Positions 1 through 11,331 of a stretch of 64,000 nucleotides of DNA are shown piece by piece. Source of the stretch: Owenia fusiformis (Eukaryota; Annelida; Polychaeta; Sabellida; Oweniidae). Location of the stretch: NCBI GenBank assembly GCA_903813345.2, contig CAIIXF020000001.1, positions 13,163,915 through 13,227,914 of the forward strand, read 5' to 3'. The translations under genes were made by a program, and so were the position numbers. Each line of letters starts with the position of its first letter. Within the stretch, counting starts at the first letter, position 1. Below the pieces are notes generated by a model, which was not told the DNA's origin, made no database searches, and saw only the letters and a list, made by a program, of their open reading frames with translations.

Positions 1-1269
1 GAACAACAAAAGGAATTTATGTGCTTGATTTTGATGAACTAATGCATGCTATCCGATATATATATTAACTTGGAACTCATGCAGGTGTTACCCTGGTTAT
101 GGCCAATCCACCAAGATGTTGTACACCATAAATGCATTTTGTTTTGCTCAATCGCATAAGACAGGGGATGGTCTCGCTCGGGATATTTCCTGGGGTATAT
201 CAGAATTTCCCCCACGAAAGACAATTAAGAAGACAAATTCTAACACTCAAATTACCCTCTGATGTACTGGGAGTGTAATGGGGGTATCAGCAAGTACTCA
301 ACACCATAATTAACAGTAAAAAAATATGACACCTATTCGGACTTTCTTTTTTCTGGTGAACCCCACAAAATGTCCCACGCGAAACCATCGCTGATTTTAA
401 TAGCTATAGATAACTTGATCTATCTTCAACATATACGCCGATGTGCGCTTATATGTCAAAATAATTTATCATTAATGTATCTCACACTCATATTTGCAAC
501 CGGAGTTTCTTGCTCATAATTAAGCCCATTTGAGTATGGTAAGAGGGGTAAATCAAGAATAACAACGTAAGTGATTTCAAATGAACGCCAATTTGAGAAA
601 AGATTAATCACAAACCACTATGGCTAATCTATTTTGACATTTATTTTTCATAGCAAGTGACTGTGATTTATATTCGGATGAAATCATTTTGCTTCTAGAC
701 ACCGGCTAGAACTATTTTATGTTATTTTAAAGTACAGAAAAAGTACTTCTTAGAATTAGCAAATATTTTAATAGATTTTCAAAAATCCATTAGATTTATC
801 ATCAATTTTCAACCTATTGTAATTGAGGAAAAAATTGGGAAAGTTTGGAGGCATAGAAAATGAAGTCAATTTACATTTCCATCAATATCATAAGTACTGT
901 ATTTTCCTAGTACATAGTAGGTTATGTAAATAAAAATTCAAATATAAAGAGGCTTCAACACGTAGTTCAGTTGGGGAGAGGTGTTAAGGTTGCCAAATTA
1001 TTTTTATTTTATCAATTTTATTTCTAAACTCTTTGGTTCCATAATGGTCCAGGAGTAAACGAATGAAACACATTAAATTCTCAGAAATTTAGCTGGCCAT
1101 AAATATTGTTTCAATGACAGAACAGATTATCTTAATGTTTCAGTTTGAAATTCTATATCTCTGTTCATATGAGTACACTAGTAGATAGGATATCTGTATC
1201 AGCTATTTGAATGTGAAAGCAACATTTAATTCTTGTAGTTCAATGCAGAGTTTTTACATTTCAATTAGA
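1..1269. other. intergenic, no gene recognised
   Basis: AT-rich DNA with short random open frames only. I see no frame with plausible splice sites or recognisable protein motifs on either strand and no clear repeat. The sequence near 970-990 resembles a tRNA A-box but has no matching B-box. Confidence 0.5.
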
Positions 1270-1546
1270 CCATAGGCATAGCCATGGGGGGGGGTGCAAT
1301 TGGTGATCGCACCCCCCCCCCCCCCCATAACCAATAAAATATAACCATGAGAAGAAAAGAGCTTTAAATTAAATGCTTTTTATTTGAAGCTTCTAGCTCA
1401 ATTTATTATGAAGGAAGTTGCATACTTTTTTGTAAAATTCAAGATAAATCTTAATTGTTGGGTTCTTATGCCACAATCGCATCTCCTGACTGAAAATGGA
1501 TTTTTTTGGCGATCGCATCTGAAAGCTGGCTATGCCCCTGTAGACA
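1270..1546 (-). mobile_element. small TIR element, 'CAGGGGCATAGCC' family, copy 1
   Basis: The left end carries AGGCATAGCC and the right end carries GGCTATGCCCCTG, so the ends are imperfect inverted repeats. Read on the minus strand, the first ~65 bases (CAGGGGCATAGCCAGC, then GATGCGATCGCC and an A run) match 43333-43400, where a second copy lies. A G9 run at 1286 and a C15 run at 1312 form a hairpin inside it. There is no coding capacity; I read it as a non-autonomous DNA transposon. The family name is not known to me. Confidence 0.6.
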
Positions 1547-2695
1547 TTTCCATTTTTAAACTTCATATCCTGCAAATTCCTATATATTATATATAAAAAA
1601 TATCTATATATCAAGCAATAAAATAAATAAAAAAGTTCTATCTGCACAATATCACATTGTGATCTAGATAGATAACTAGCTTGACTGACTGATATTCATT
1701 TGCTTTCATCATATTATGTGGCTTACAATAGTCAGGATTTTGTGACTCGGAGGGGGTGGTTCATTTTTTAAATTCATGCAAAATACTTCCCCACCCTGCC
1801 CACACTCAAATCACCTCATTTTACAATAAGTAATAAAGGTATCATAATTTGATCATTATGGAATTTATTTTATGAAAGTTTAAGATGCAGAAATTGTTCA
1901 CAAATTGTGAACTTTAGAAATCAAGTGCATCAATGAAAATATATACATGAAATTATATTCATTAATTTTGCACTAACAAGACTTGCGAATGGTCATTAAA
2001 AATAAAAGTATGTGTATCTTGCATCATTATGAAATAAAATCACAACCATTTTTAGGGATAAATATGAAGTCCCATGCGCAAAAGTTGTCAAAACATTTTC
2101 AAAGTCGTGAATTACTTACAACTCATCTCTAGACTTAGATACCCTTTGAGACAGCAATCCATTTAGGCTCATTCTATTTTCAAGATGACACCTAAATTCA
2201 ACTTAGTTTTGAAGTGTGAACTAGGCATGAAGTATAAACTACCCTAATAAATTAATTATCTCATGTTTATTTGATTTTAACAATGGCCATTGTCTCTATC
2301 AAAAATATAATTATACCAAATGAAATTTGGTACTCCATTTTCCATTTTAGAATATTTAACTTGAAACTGGAGTAAATAGTATATCTGTCTGTGGGTAGTA
2401 TAGTACATGTATTGTATACTAGTAACATCTTATTTAGTCTTGAATACTTCAAAGAACACTAGATATTTGCCTTTAAAAATACATGGAAACAGACTGCAAT
2501 CTGTCTATGAGAGGAGGACAGTGAGTTCACTCTAGACTAAAACCAAGAAGACAAACCCATAACTTACATCTTATCTAAATAATCTGTCAACTTAAACTCT
2601 AACGAGTTTTCCAGAGCTGATCAGATTTGATCAGAACTTTGCAGTTATCTGGAGAACTAATAACATTCTATGTTGAATTTCGAATCTAAACTAAA
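1547..2695. other. intergenic, no gene recognised
   Basis: AT-rich sequence with no supported exon or repeat. The short frames around 2270-2450 lack splice context and look random. Confidence 0.5.
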
Positions 2696-2814
2696 ATGCC
2701 TCGTGGCTTGCGCTTGACATCTGAGGCACATCGCCACGTGGTATCTCAACTTACCAAACCAGATGTGAAGAGGAAACGTCGCTCTATAACAATACTACAA
2801 ATCTTATTTAATGG
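2696..2814 (+). CDS. possible first coding exon, gene unassigned
   Basis: An ATG with AAA just before it opens a 39-codon frame beginning MPRGLRLTSEAHRH and containing a basic run KRKRR, ending at a good donor (GG|GTAAGA at 2815). It could be a 5' exon of the ParB-like gene downstream. However, it ends in phase 2, while the first confident exon of that gene at 4425 must be entered in phase 0, because the other phase meets a stop. A linking exon would be needed. The basic run would suit a nuclear protein. A chance open frame is also possible. Confidence 0.3.
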
Positions 2815-3769
2815 GTAAGATTCTTTAGTGAGCCAATGTGTGATATATTATCGCTGTCACTATCGAAGACCGTAAAGAACCATACTTTAGAAAATTACTT
2901 AAAACAGACATGGATTTTTACAGCAAGCATATCATATTAAGAGCTTGCGCTAATTGTTTGGGTTTGAATACTGATCTTGGAAGGAGACGACTGTCACCTG
3001 GGTTTTGTAATATTGTCTGTCAGAAAAATATACCATTGCATTGAACAGCGCTTATTTACGTGTCCATCCTTAATAATGTTTGTTTATAAATAAAGTTGAC
3101 CTGATTAGTTCATGTGGCCATAGAGGCACAGGTTGGTGTTGTGAAATACAACGCTAAACCATTACAACAGATTACAGGTTGATTCAGTGAGCTTTAAATC
3201 AAGTACCCTAACAAAAGGCCAAAACTTTATGGAGAGATAAGTGTGCAGTGTGAGATAATGACACTTGACATAAATACCTTGAAAATAGTATAATCACTGT
3301 GACTGATCATGAAATAATTTAACGACTTCAATCTACAACAGCTACTTGACACCTATCTGTAAAGGAATCTCTAAGTATCTCTGTTTAATGAAACAGCACA
3401 GCAGGCATGCTACATTGGATACCCCATGAAGCACCTAGCACACAATTCTAATTAGACACATTCAATTCAATTAATTCCTTTATAATTTCATAAAATACAC
3501 ATATAAAGGTTTAACAGGTGACATCATCTCTGATGTTTATACCCGTACATATGTTAAAGCATTATATTACGAATATTAAGAACAAGGTTATGTGAAGTGA
3601 TCAATCCCCACTCAACCATATCAAGATTGGGTTCGGTCTAAAAGAAAATCTAAGAGGGAGTGTGGGTGGAGGAGGTGCAGCACAGATATAAAGCTAAGAA
3701 GGCGTGATTATGTGGTCGTAGTGGCGTGGTTTTCGGCTCTTGCTTCTATACGCAATCAGGCCCTTGGTC

Positions 3770-3808
3770 GGGGGGGGGGGGGGCTTAAGGGGTTGGGGGG
3801 GGGGGGGG
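3770..3808. repeat. double poly-G tract
   Basis: Two runs of 14 G (3770-3783 and 3795-3808) are separated by 11 bases. They are low-complexity, could form quadruplexes, and are prone to length error in assembly. They lie upstream of the ParB-like gene and belong to no recognised element. Confidence 0.8.
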
Positions 3809-4175
3809 TCGTGCGAACATCCCCTGGAAAAAATCGTCTAAATCATTTTCATCAATTTTGAAGTGATTTTCGGCATATTCAAACAAAATTGTCAAAAGTA
3901 AACCTCCTGATATTTTTAAGAAATCGGCCCCCCATTGGCTCATTCCGGCTACGGGCCTGTGTAATCGAACTTCTCGTGAGATTTTACGACAACTGCTACC
4001 TCGATTGAGCATTTCTAGTTTGAATCTATTATTATTAATCTAAAACTCGATTATTCTAATTTGTACACATTTCAAGTGCATCAGATCAGATAACCAACCA
4101 GAACGTTTCTTAAACTAACTTCATGCATAATCTAAACAGGTGGCATGTGGGTGCGTTTACAATCTTGAACAGACC

Positions 4176-4322
4176 TAATGCCTTGGTCACATTTGCTCCG
4201 ATTTTCACTACGGCGCCCGGCCGATTGACTATTTTGTTCAAAATTGAATACTATATTGAGCAAAACACTCAATCGGCCGGGCCCCGGCCGATGGATCGAA
4301 GCAAATGTGACTTCGGGCATTA
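4176..4322. mobile_element. palindromic MITE with GC-rich core
   Basis: A 147-bp near-complete palindrome. TAATGCC at the left end pairs with GGCATTA at the right, then CACATTTGCT with AGCAAATGTG, and GGCCGATTGA with TCAATCGGCC. The GC-rich GGCCGGGCCCCGGCC segment contrasts with the AT-rich surroundings, a sign of recent arrival. There is no coding potential. It sits just upstream of the first confident exon of the ParB-like gene. Confidence 0.75.
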
Positions 4323-4424
4323 CCAGATTAACCAAGTTTTACTCTGGTCAGATATAAACATTAAACATATGTGTTTATTCGTTTCATGATGGTCTCGTTG
4401 CATTTTTCAAAACTATTATTTCAG

Positions 4425-7400
4425 ATCCAAACGGTCCCAAAAGATGGACACGCTGAATCATCGATGAATTCAGACTTACAAACAGGCAAAGAAGTCAATG
4501 GAGAAACTGATCTTGCGGTTAAATCACATCTTATTGGTATGTTCCCTGGTCATTTTGTTTGGATTTTGAAATGTTTATTTTCGAAGGAACAGTGTATATT
4601 GTACTTAATACAAATGAAAATAATTCTACACTTTTTCAATGTGCTTTCTACTGCTCTACTGCTTTCTACTGACTGTTGTTTCATATTGTTTAATAATAAT
4701 AGGACAAACGGAAACTATATACATTTTGATAATTTTCTTACTTTTTTCTTTTGATCTAAAATTATTACGGGGAATGAAGTTTCATCTGTCTTATGCCGAA
4801 ATATCGACTCATGCATAGCATTCTTGGTCTTACATCAAATTCATCACCAAAGTCCCATGTCCATTACTCTGAACCTTCACTATTTAGGTGACTTCATCAC
4901 CGTCCCGATAGAATGTTTGATATCGCCATCAGAAGTCAACAAAGTGAGAGATCTACACCAATGGCAAGTTGATAAGATTATGAAGTCCATCGAGGCAAGG
5001 CCAGATGCAAGCTTTACTGTAATGTTGGGGAACATCGTGTCTCCCAAGCCCATCAACAAAACTGCTGTGGAGGGAGGCCTTCACAAAATTGAAGTTATTG
5101 GAGGACATCATACCCTAGCAGCGCTCAAGAAGCTGCACGAAAAAGACGGTTGCAGTGATGAGTCTAAATACAGCAAATGGTGTATTAAGGTATACTAAAA
5201 TGTAAAGAATAAAGCCTTTCTCAAGTCACAATGTAATGGTTTAAAGTATTTTCATAATATATAATCAAAGCATATAATAGTATATAATATAATCATTTAC
5301 TTTTTATACCCAGCGAGCACATATTACAAACCCCATCAATTATTATCATCATCGCACAATACAAGAAAGCAAAGTGAATGTTTTTCTTGTTAGAATCGAC
5401 CAAACATTAATGTGATTTTTATTCAAATATCTTACATATTTTAAAAATCTACAATACTGACGTTTGAGAGTATAATGTAATCCTCAGGTGTATTGGGGCC
5501 TGTCTAACACGCAAATCTTAAAACTTGGCATGGACCACAATGAGGTGATGGGAATGCATCTCAAGAAGACCTACGTGGACATGGTCAAACTTTTTAGAAG
5601 GCAACTTATGAAGATTCTGGATACGGACGTTGTGCCAGATGTATTGCCAAAACCAGTGAACGCGTTGTGGAGGAATACGCTATGCTCTATATTAAGGATA
5701 GAGGTAAACTATGATTATGAATATGATCAAATAGCATTCGATAAGGAACAAAACCCAATAAAAGTGTTTAATATAATGTTGTCTTAAAAAATAGTTCAAT
5801 TCGCTCATCAACTCTGATTTTGAGAGAACGCGAATTGAAAAGAATAAAGTGAAACAGAACTTGATAAATCTAGACCATATACTAGAATGACAATAAAAGT
5901 GCAATTTAACAATTACATTGTTGGAATATATTTTGAAAGGGAAAGTATCGTGGATGCAGCAGTGATACTTCTTTTATATGTTTCATAATCAACATTCAAA
6001 GTGCATTATGTTACCAAATGATGCAATCTCACGTTTTCAGTAAGTTATCAAGAAGTTTAAGCTTGCATGTAAAATCTAAATGCCAACCTATACGTATGAC
6101 CAATCGCCCATAGAAATGCATCGCTTTAATATGTTACGTTCAGGTTTAGGTTGTGAGAAACATTGCAAGCTTGAACTCCCTATTGTATCTTTCTACACGT
6201 TCATGTTATATTTTAAGGACAAGCAGAAACTCTCTAGTAGTTTCCAGAACTACACACGGATAGCAGAGCTTCCGAATCATGTATGGGACGTGGTAAACAC
6301 CTTCCTGAGTAAATGGGAGAATGGGGACATTAAGGGACAACCATCTGCACCTTTAAAGCAAACGGCAATGATAAATGTTACAAGGGACTGCTGGCAACAC
6401 CTTGAAAAGGCAAGCAATGGAGAGATAACATACAAAGAGTTTCTCGCTATCAAGAAACCTGGCCAGAAAAAAAGGTTGGTGTAAACATTTTTTTATGAAA
6501 AGTCTTTCATTGCAGTCTTACATTGTAATCTGATCATGTGTTCTATGATGCAGGATATTTCCAACATAAAATACCATTTTTTCACCCCAATGTAAGCCTA
6601 GATGTTGAGCCAGGTCATGTCATGTCATTCGTTCATTTATTGTTTTATGCCACATATGCCCAATTTTTATACAATCGATATTCTATTGCATTGTTTTCAG
6701 TTGTTTTGCACTGTATATATTCGTTTATTTCAGATCTAATTCTTCAAGAGCACAGAATACAAAGAAGGCAGATGTGGAGGATAGTGACGGATGCATTGAT
6801 AGCGTGAACCATACGGTAAACATTTGCAATTACCGCTGTCATATACCGCTGTCATATTTCCCACTCTCCTTTTGGTCTACATATAACATGCAGTTAAATT
6901 ATACATGTAAACAAACACCCGAATATGGAATGGTACTTGTGGAACAGTTCACAGCATTTTCTTTTAAATGGGTAGATTTGCATTGCTCATTATAAGCTTT
7001 GCAACATTAGGACTTAAAATGTATTTATTTTAGAGTGACAACGCGCAACAATCAACTGGAACGAAAACAAATTCGAAAGATACATTGGTTCATGCCCTCC
7101 AGTCTGAACTAAAGAAAAAAATATCTACCGTCAAAAAGGTAAGCTTTACATATTTTTGAAGATAAATAAAAGAAAAACGTATAACATGTACATTTTCTGA
7201 CAAAAATACATCAACATCCTTCAAGTAGTTATTGTCAACATTTAAAGTCTCGAACATTTATAACTTTATCATTTTACTAACCTTAATTCCATGTCTACTA
7301 TTAGTAGCACAGAAACGGTGAGAAAACATGGTTCAACTTAATTTTTCTTGACAGTTTACCTTTAACGACACTATTTTTAACAGCATATCATTTTTCCGAT

Positions 7401-10400
7401 TTTCAGTTAGAGAGGCAGTTAGATGAAGCATTGGAGAGGGCGTGTACTGCGGAAAATATAGCCAGTGATCTCGAATTGAAGTTGACCAAAGTCAAAGGAA
7501 AACACGAAAGGGTATGTTCTATCTATAGGAACAATGAAACATTAATATTACTGAAATATCTTGTCATCCAATTCACGGATAATGTGATTGTAACAATTAG
7601 TATGATATCAAGCTGAATGAGTTTAAAAGTGTACGATAAAAATGATTTCAATGCCGTATAAGTATATGCTATTCCACATAAGGTATCAACGTATCCTGTT
7701 TTGTCCTTTGTTTATGTAAATGAAAATGATCGTATCATTATTTGCAGAACGTTGATGAAATCAAAAGTCAGCATATTGCAGTGGAAGTAGAATTGCGTAG
7801 AAAGTTGAAGGACACACGTGAGTGTATTGAGAAGAACGCAACGAGTTATTCACAAAGGGTGGCCTCATTAGAACACAAGCTGCGACAGGTAATCTTTGGA
7901 TCACCATTGGCTTTCATTTTGATCGAAAAGTGGTCAGCTATCACTGATGGATCTAGCCCCCTTCTTAAATGAACCCAAGAAGCGCGGATTTATTATCTCA
8001 TTTTGCATTTGCTCTTCCCTTCCTTTGTTAGCTTCTGGATCCGCCAGTGGCTATTGATAATAAAATCCTTTCTATTGCAGAGAATGTAAACACTGATTCA
8101 ATTATTAGGAGGCTTTACAAATAGTCAGATTGGGAGCTAGGGTTTTCAAATTGTTGAAGGGAATTGTATGTTTACTGCATACATTTTCCGCACCTATAAT
8201 ATACATGGATCATTTTTATAACTTCCAGATGAGAGAAAATACTATCATTCCAAATGCAGATACGTTTACTTTCACTCCCACTCTAGAGGATGATGAGACG
8301 CTATCTGTGGAAATACCTTTAGGTAACAATCTTACTATAGTTTCTCAAACTGTGCAACGTTTTTTTGTCAAACTAGTCTGATCCAATCCATCTTTTACAA
8401 GAATCCAATTTTTAATCTCTACCTAGTTTAAGCGACATTTGAAATTTAAAATACTGCTTCAGGTACACCTCGGGGGTACACCTGTACACATTTTTTAAAT
8501 GCACTGTAACTTCGGAATCATCAGAAAGCAAGTAATAATATAAAACAGTGTCGATACATTAGAGCATTTGTTTTGGTATTTATTGAACGACCCTCGTATA
8601 TATTATATAATAATAAAGATCGATTACATTTCAGCTAACTTGGGCCAAGAGGATGAAGATATACCACCATTAGATAAACGGGGTAAGTATCTAAATAAAG
8701 TGAAGTCCAACCTCCTACATTTTAACTGTTAAGATCTGCTCCAATACAAAACTACACTGTTACACAACCTTCATAGACCACGTGTTATAAAATCATAAAA
8801 AGTGAAATATATTTTCTTATATTGGCCAGATAATATTTTATTTTATCCCATGGTTACAAGGATAAAGATCGAATATCAGGTGAAGATATATTTGATATGT
8901 GGATCAAGATATCATATTTTAGCAAAAAATCCAAAAAAACATCGAATATCACTTCTCGAAAATTGATATTCGATGGTTTAAAAAGTAATATTCGATCGAT
9001 TCAAAAGTGATATTCGATGGTTTAGAATTTTTTCGCTGGGTTAAGACTTCCCATGGAATAAACGGACAGTCCAATGGTTTTTCAAAAATATCAATTATAT
9101 CCACTCAGGGATATCGATATCTTCACTCATTATATTCGCTGCGCTCACTCATGAAGATATCAGTATCCACTCATCGATATATCCACTCATGGATATAAAT
9201 GATATTTTTTCAAAACCATAGGATATTCCTATATTATTAGACTTATTTTAATTTGTATAACTATCATATACATATGGGTAATATGAATAGAAAACCACTA
9301 AAACTGATGAATATTCAAGTTTAACAATGAGTTGAAGAAAATAGAAGACCGCTTATTTTCCTACTTTTCTTTATATTCTACCATTTTCTAGCCTGAGCAA
9401 TGTCTTAGTATGCAAATAAAGTGAATATGATGGTCCAAACTTGGAAAGTCGTGTCTTGACAAAAAAAGAAATAAAACTTCAAATATACATTCAATTTGTA
9501 TTGTCCTTATCTTCCATGAATATAATGAACTGATATGGCATGCTAGAAAATTATGCGACCCCTAGGTTATTTTTCTTTCCAACAAAACCATCTGAAAAAT
9601 TCTTTGCTTGGAATATGACAAGTATATTTCTTGATGAGTTGTCTCTCTAAATATGCTTTGCTTTTATAATTTCAGGATATTGCCCAATTGTTTCTTTATG
9701 TTCTTTATGTGTACTAAAATTGTCAACAATTTATTTGCAGATTCCAAAAGGAAGTCAGTACAAGAAATATCTAAAGTTTGCAGTTCAAGTAAGTAGTCCT
9801 CTATTTCTCAAAAGTATGGCTTCAAAAAAGGTAATTTTCTGAGGAAGCACACACCAGTTGGAAAATGTGGTTCGTATTAATTATACTGATGCCTTAGGAC
9901 GGATCATATGCAACTGGTCAAAACGAGATCAAAATTGCCACCTTTTTTATATCAACATATAGCAGGGTATAATTTAAAGCAGAATGAGAACAATACAGTT
10001 TATGTATGTTGTTTGGAAAGATTATGTTATCTAAGCTTAACAGTGAAGCAAAAGTATATTGTGATTATATTCTCCAAAATAAACATATAAATGAAAATAA
10101 ATGAACACGGTAGTAGTCGTGTTAAAGAGAAAAATATTGATCGAATATACACATTATATCATGAGAAATCGTTACATGAACATATGTTATATCTGTATAC
10201 AATGTATTTTAGAGAAGCGAGCGACCAGCACATCTTCTGGAGAGATACAACCAAAGGTAAATCAGGTGTAACCACATACAAGTTAAATTCTCAATAAGGT
10301 GCTATAACCAATTCCACATTTAACACAAGATTATAAGTTTATTTTACGTTTTATGTATGTAATTTATGTATAACCTTTATGTTAGTTTTGACGACTCGAG

Positions 10401-10739
10401 AGCGTCCATGTTATATGATCGTCCTTCTCGTTCCAGGTCATATGCATTAGATATGAAAGAGATATCTACTTTGCTGTGTTAAAAGGAGACAAGATCACAT
10501 ATTGCACTCGCAGAATTGCAGCAAAAGCAGACATTAACAACGTTGGAAAATTGACGCCACCAATGCTGAAGGTCAATGAATTTGACAAGGCAGACGTGTG
10601 CGATGTGTCACCTAATATGTATCGAATCATAGACAATAAATACGTTAAGTCTGTTACTAAGACAATTGTATTCACTTTCCCTCATTTCACTTTCCCTCAG
10701 TTTTTATCTTATTTATCTTCTTTGGTTTGTCAACTTTAG
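4425..10739 (+). CDS. ParB/sulfiredoxin-like domain protein with coiled coil, 13 exons, 5' end unresolved
   Basis: Exons: 4425-4536, 4888-5189, 5488-5703, 6218-6474, 6734-6815, 7034-7138, 7407-7511, 7748-7888, 8229-8322, 8635-8682, 9741-9788, 10213-10256 and 10437-10739. All have AG/GT borders and join in frame to 618 residues plus stop. Residues 40-165 look like a ParB-type domain: ITVPIECLISPSEV (specificity strand), a helix, a variable loop, then IEVIGGHHTLAALKKLH in the place of the ParB GERR box, followed by a strand and helix (WCIKVYWGLS...). ParB's DNA-binding helix-turn-helix is not seen. Residues 338-440 are heptad-rich and probably coiled coil; basic patches lie near 295 and 500 (KRATSTSSG). 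The last exon encodes an unfamiliar folded-looking domain (RYERDIYFAVLKGDKI). The initiator may be upstream or the Met in SSMNSDLQ. The exon chain is well supported. The ParB assignment is from motif shape only, and no substrate can be named. Confidence 0.75.
8748..9315 (+). mobile_element. TIR-family element, copy E, with an inserted hairpin-rich segment
   Basis: The left part (8750-8838: CATAGACC, AAAAAGTGAAATAT, CAGATAATATTTT) and right part (9238-9315: TTTGTATAACTATCA, AACCACTAAAACTGATG) match the interior of the TIR family at 13572-14830. The outer ends are degraded. Between them lies 8839-9237, which belongs to another repeat: GATATTCGAT motifs in both orientations (8874, 8935, 8965, 8988, 9010) and CACTCATGGATAT-type hairpins. 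It lies wholly in the intron 8683-9740 of the ParB-like gene. Confidence 0.65.
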
Positions 10740-10919
10740 TAGCATAGTTACTTTTCATTGGACATATTTTGTTAAAAGTGAACAATTTAAAAGTACGTTA
10801 AAAGTAAGAATTGTTCATACATTAAATGTGCAATGAATCATTAGTTTTAATTTTCCAGAAGAAGGGATTTTGGTGTTAAAGTGATATATTTGCAGAAGCA
10901 ACAATCTCATTATCTTACA

Positions 10920-10925
10920 AATAAA
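10920..10925 (+). promoter_or_regulatory. candidate polyadenylation signal of the ParB-like gene
   Basis: An AATAAA about 180 bases after the stop at 10739, in an A-rich context. It is the first canonical hexamer I noticed downstream of the stop. Confidence 0.4.
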
Positions 10926-11331
10926 ACAAAATGCAGTTTAAAAGTTTGTCTTTCACTGTGCTCTTTCTAAGTGAAAGCGGGGGGGGATTCCAAAATGCCA
11001 TGAATTCAGCTTATCATGAATTCAGATATTTCAATGACTATTAATCAGAGAAAACTGGAACTATACAGGTAAAATCTATCTATTTTTCTGAGGTTTGACA
11101 GAAAATCACCAACAAAACAATTGAGAACAAAGCAAAAGTGTGTATCATGTTGAGCATGTTCAAACGTAGGATTTTGATGTGCAGAAACTGTTCATTGACA
11201 GGTTCATCATATACTTAGAATGTTCTATGAACTATGTAAAATTAGCTCCTTTGAGAATGCATGTTTTAGTTACACACATTACCTGTATAGATCTTCCTAG
11301 ATGAAATTCTAGGGACAGGTGTCGGGTATGC

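Noticed and set aside
970-1045. tRNA-like A-box (TAGTTCAGTTGG)
   Set aside because: No B-box of GGTTCGANNCC type at the expected distance and no cloverleaf could be drawn, so neither a tRNA nor a tRNA-derived SINE is supported.
6475-6478. Alternative donor GTGTAA at 6479 for the fourth ParB-like exon
   Set aside because: It would put the next exon in a frame starting ATC TAA; the weaker donor at 6475 keeps the frame through all later exons.
8081-8124. Possible extra exon of the ParB-like gene after the acceptor at 8080
   Set aside because: In the phase required by the previous exon it meets a stop at once (AGA ATG TAA), while joining 7888 directly to 8229 keeps the frame.
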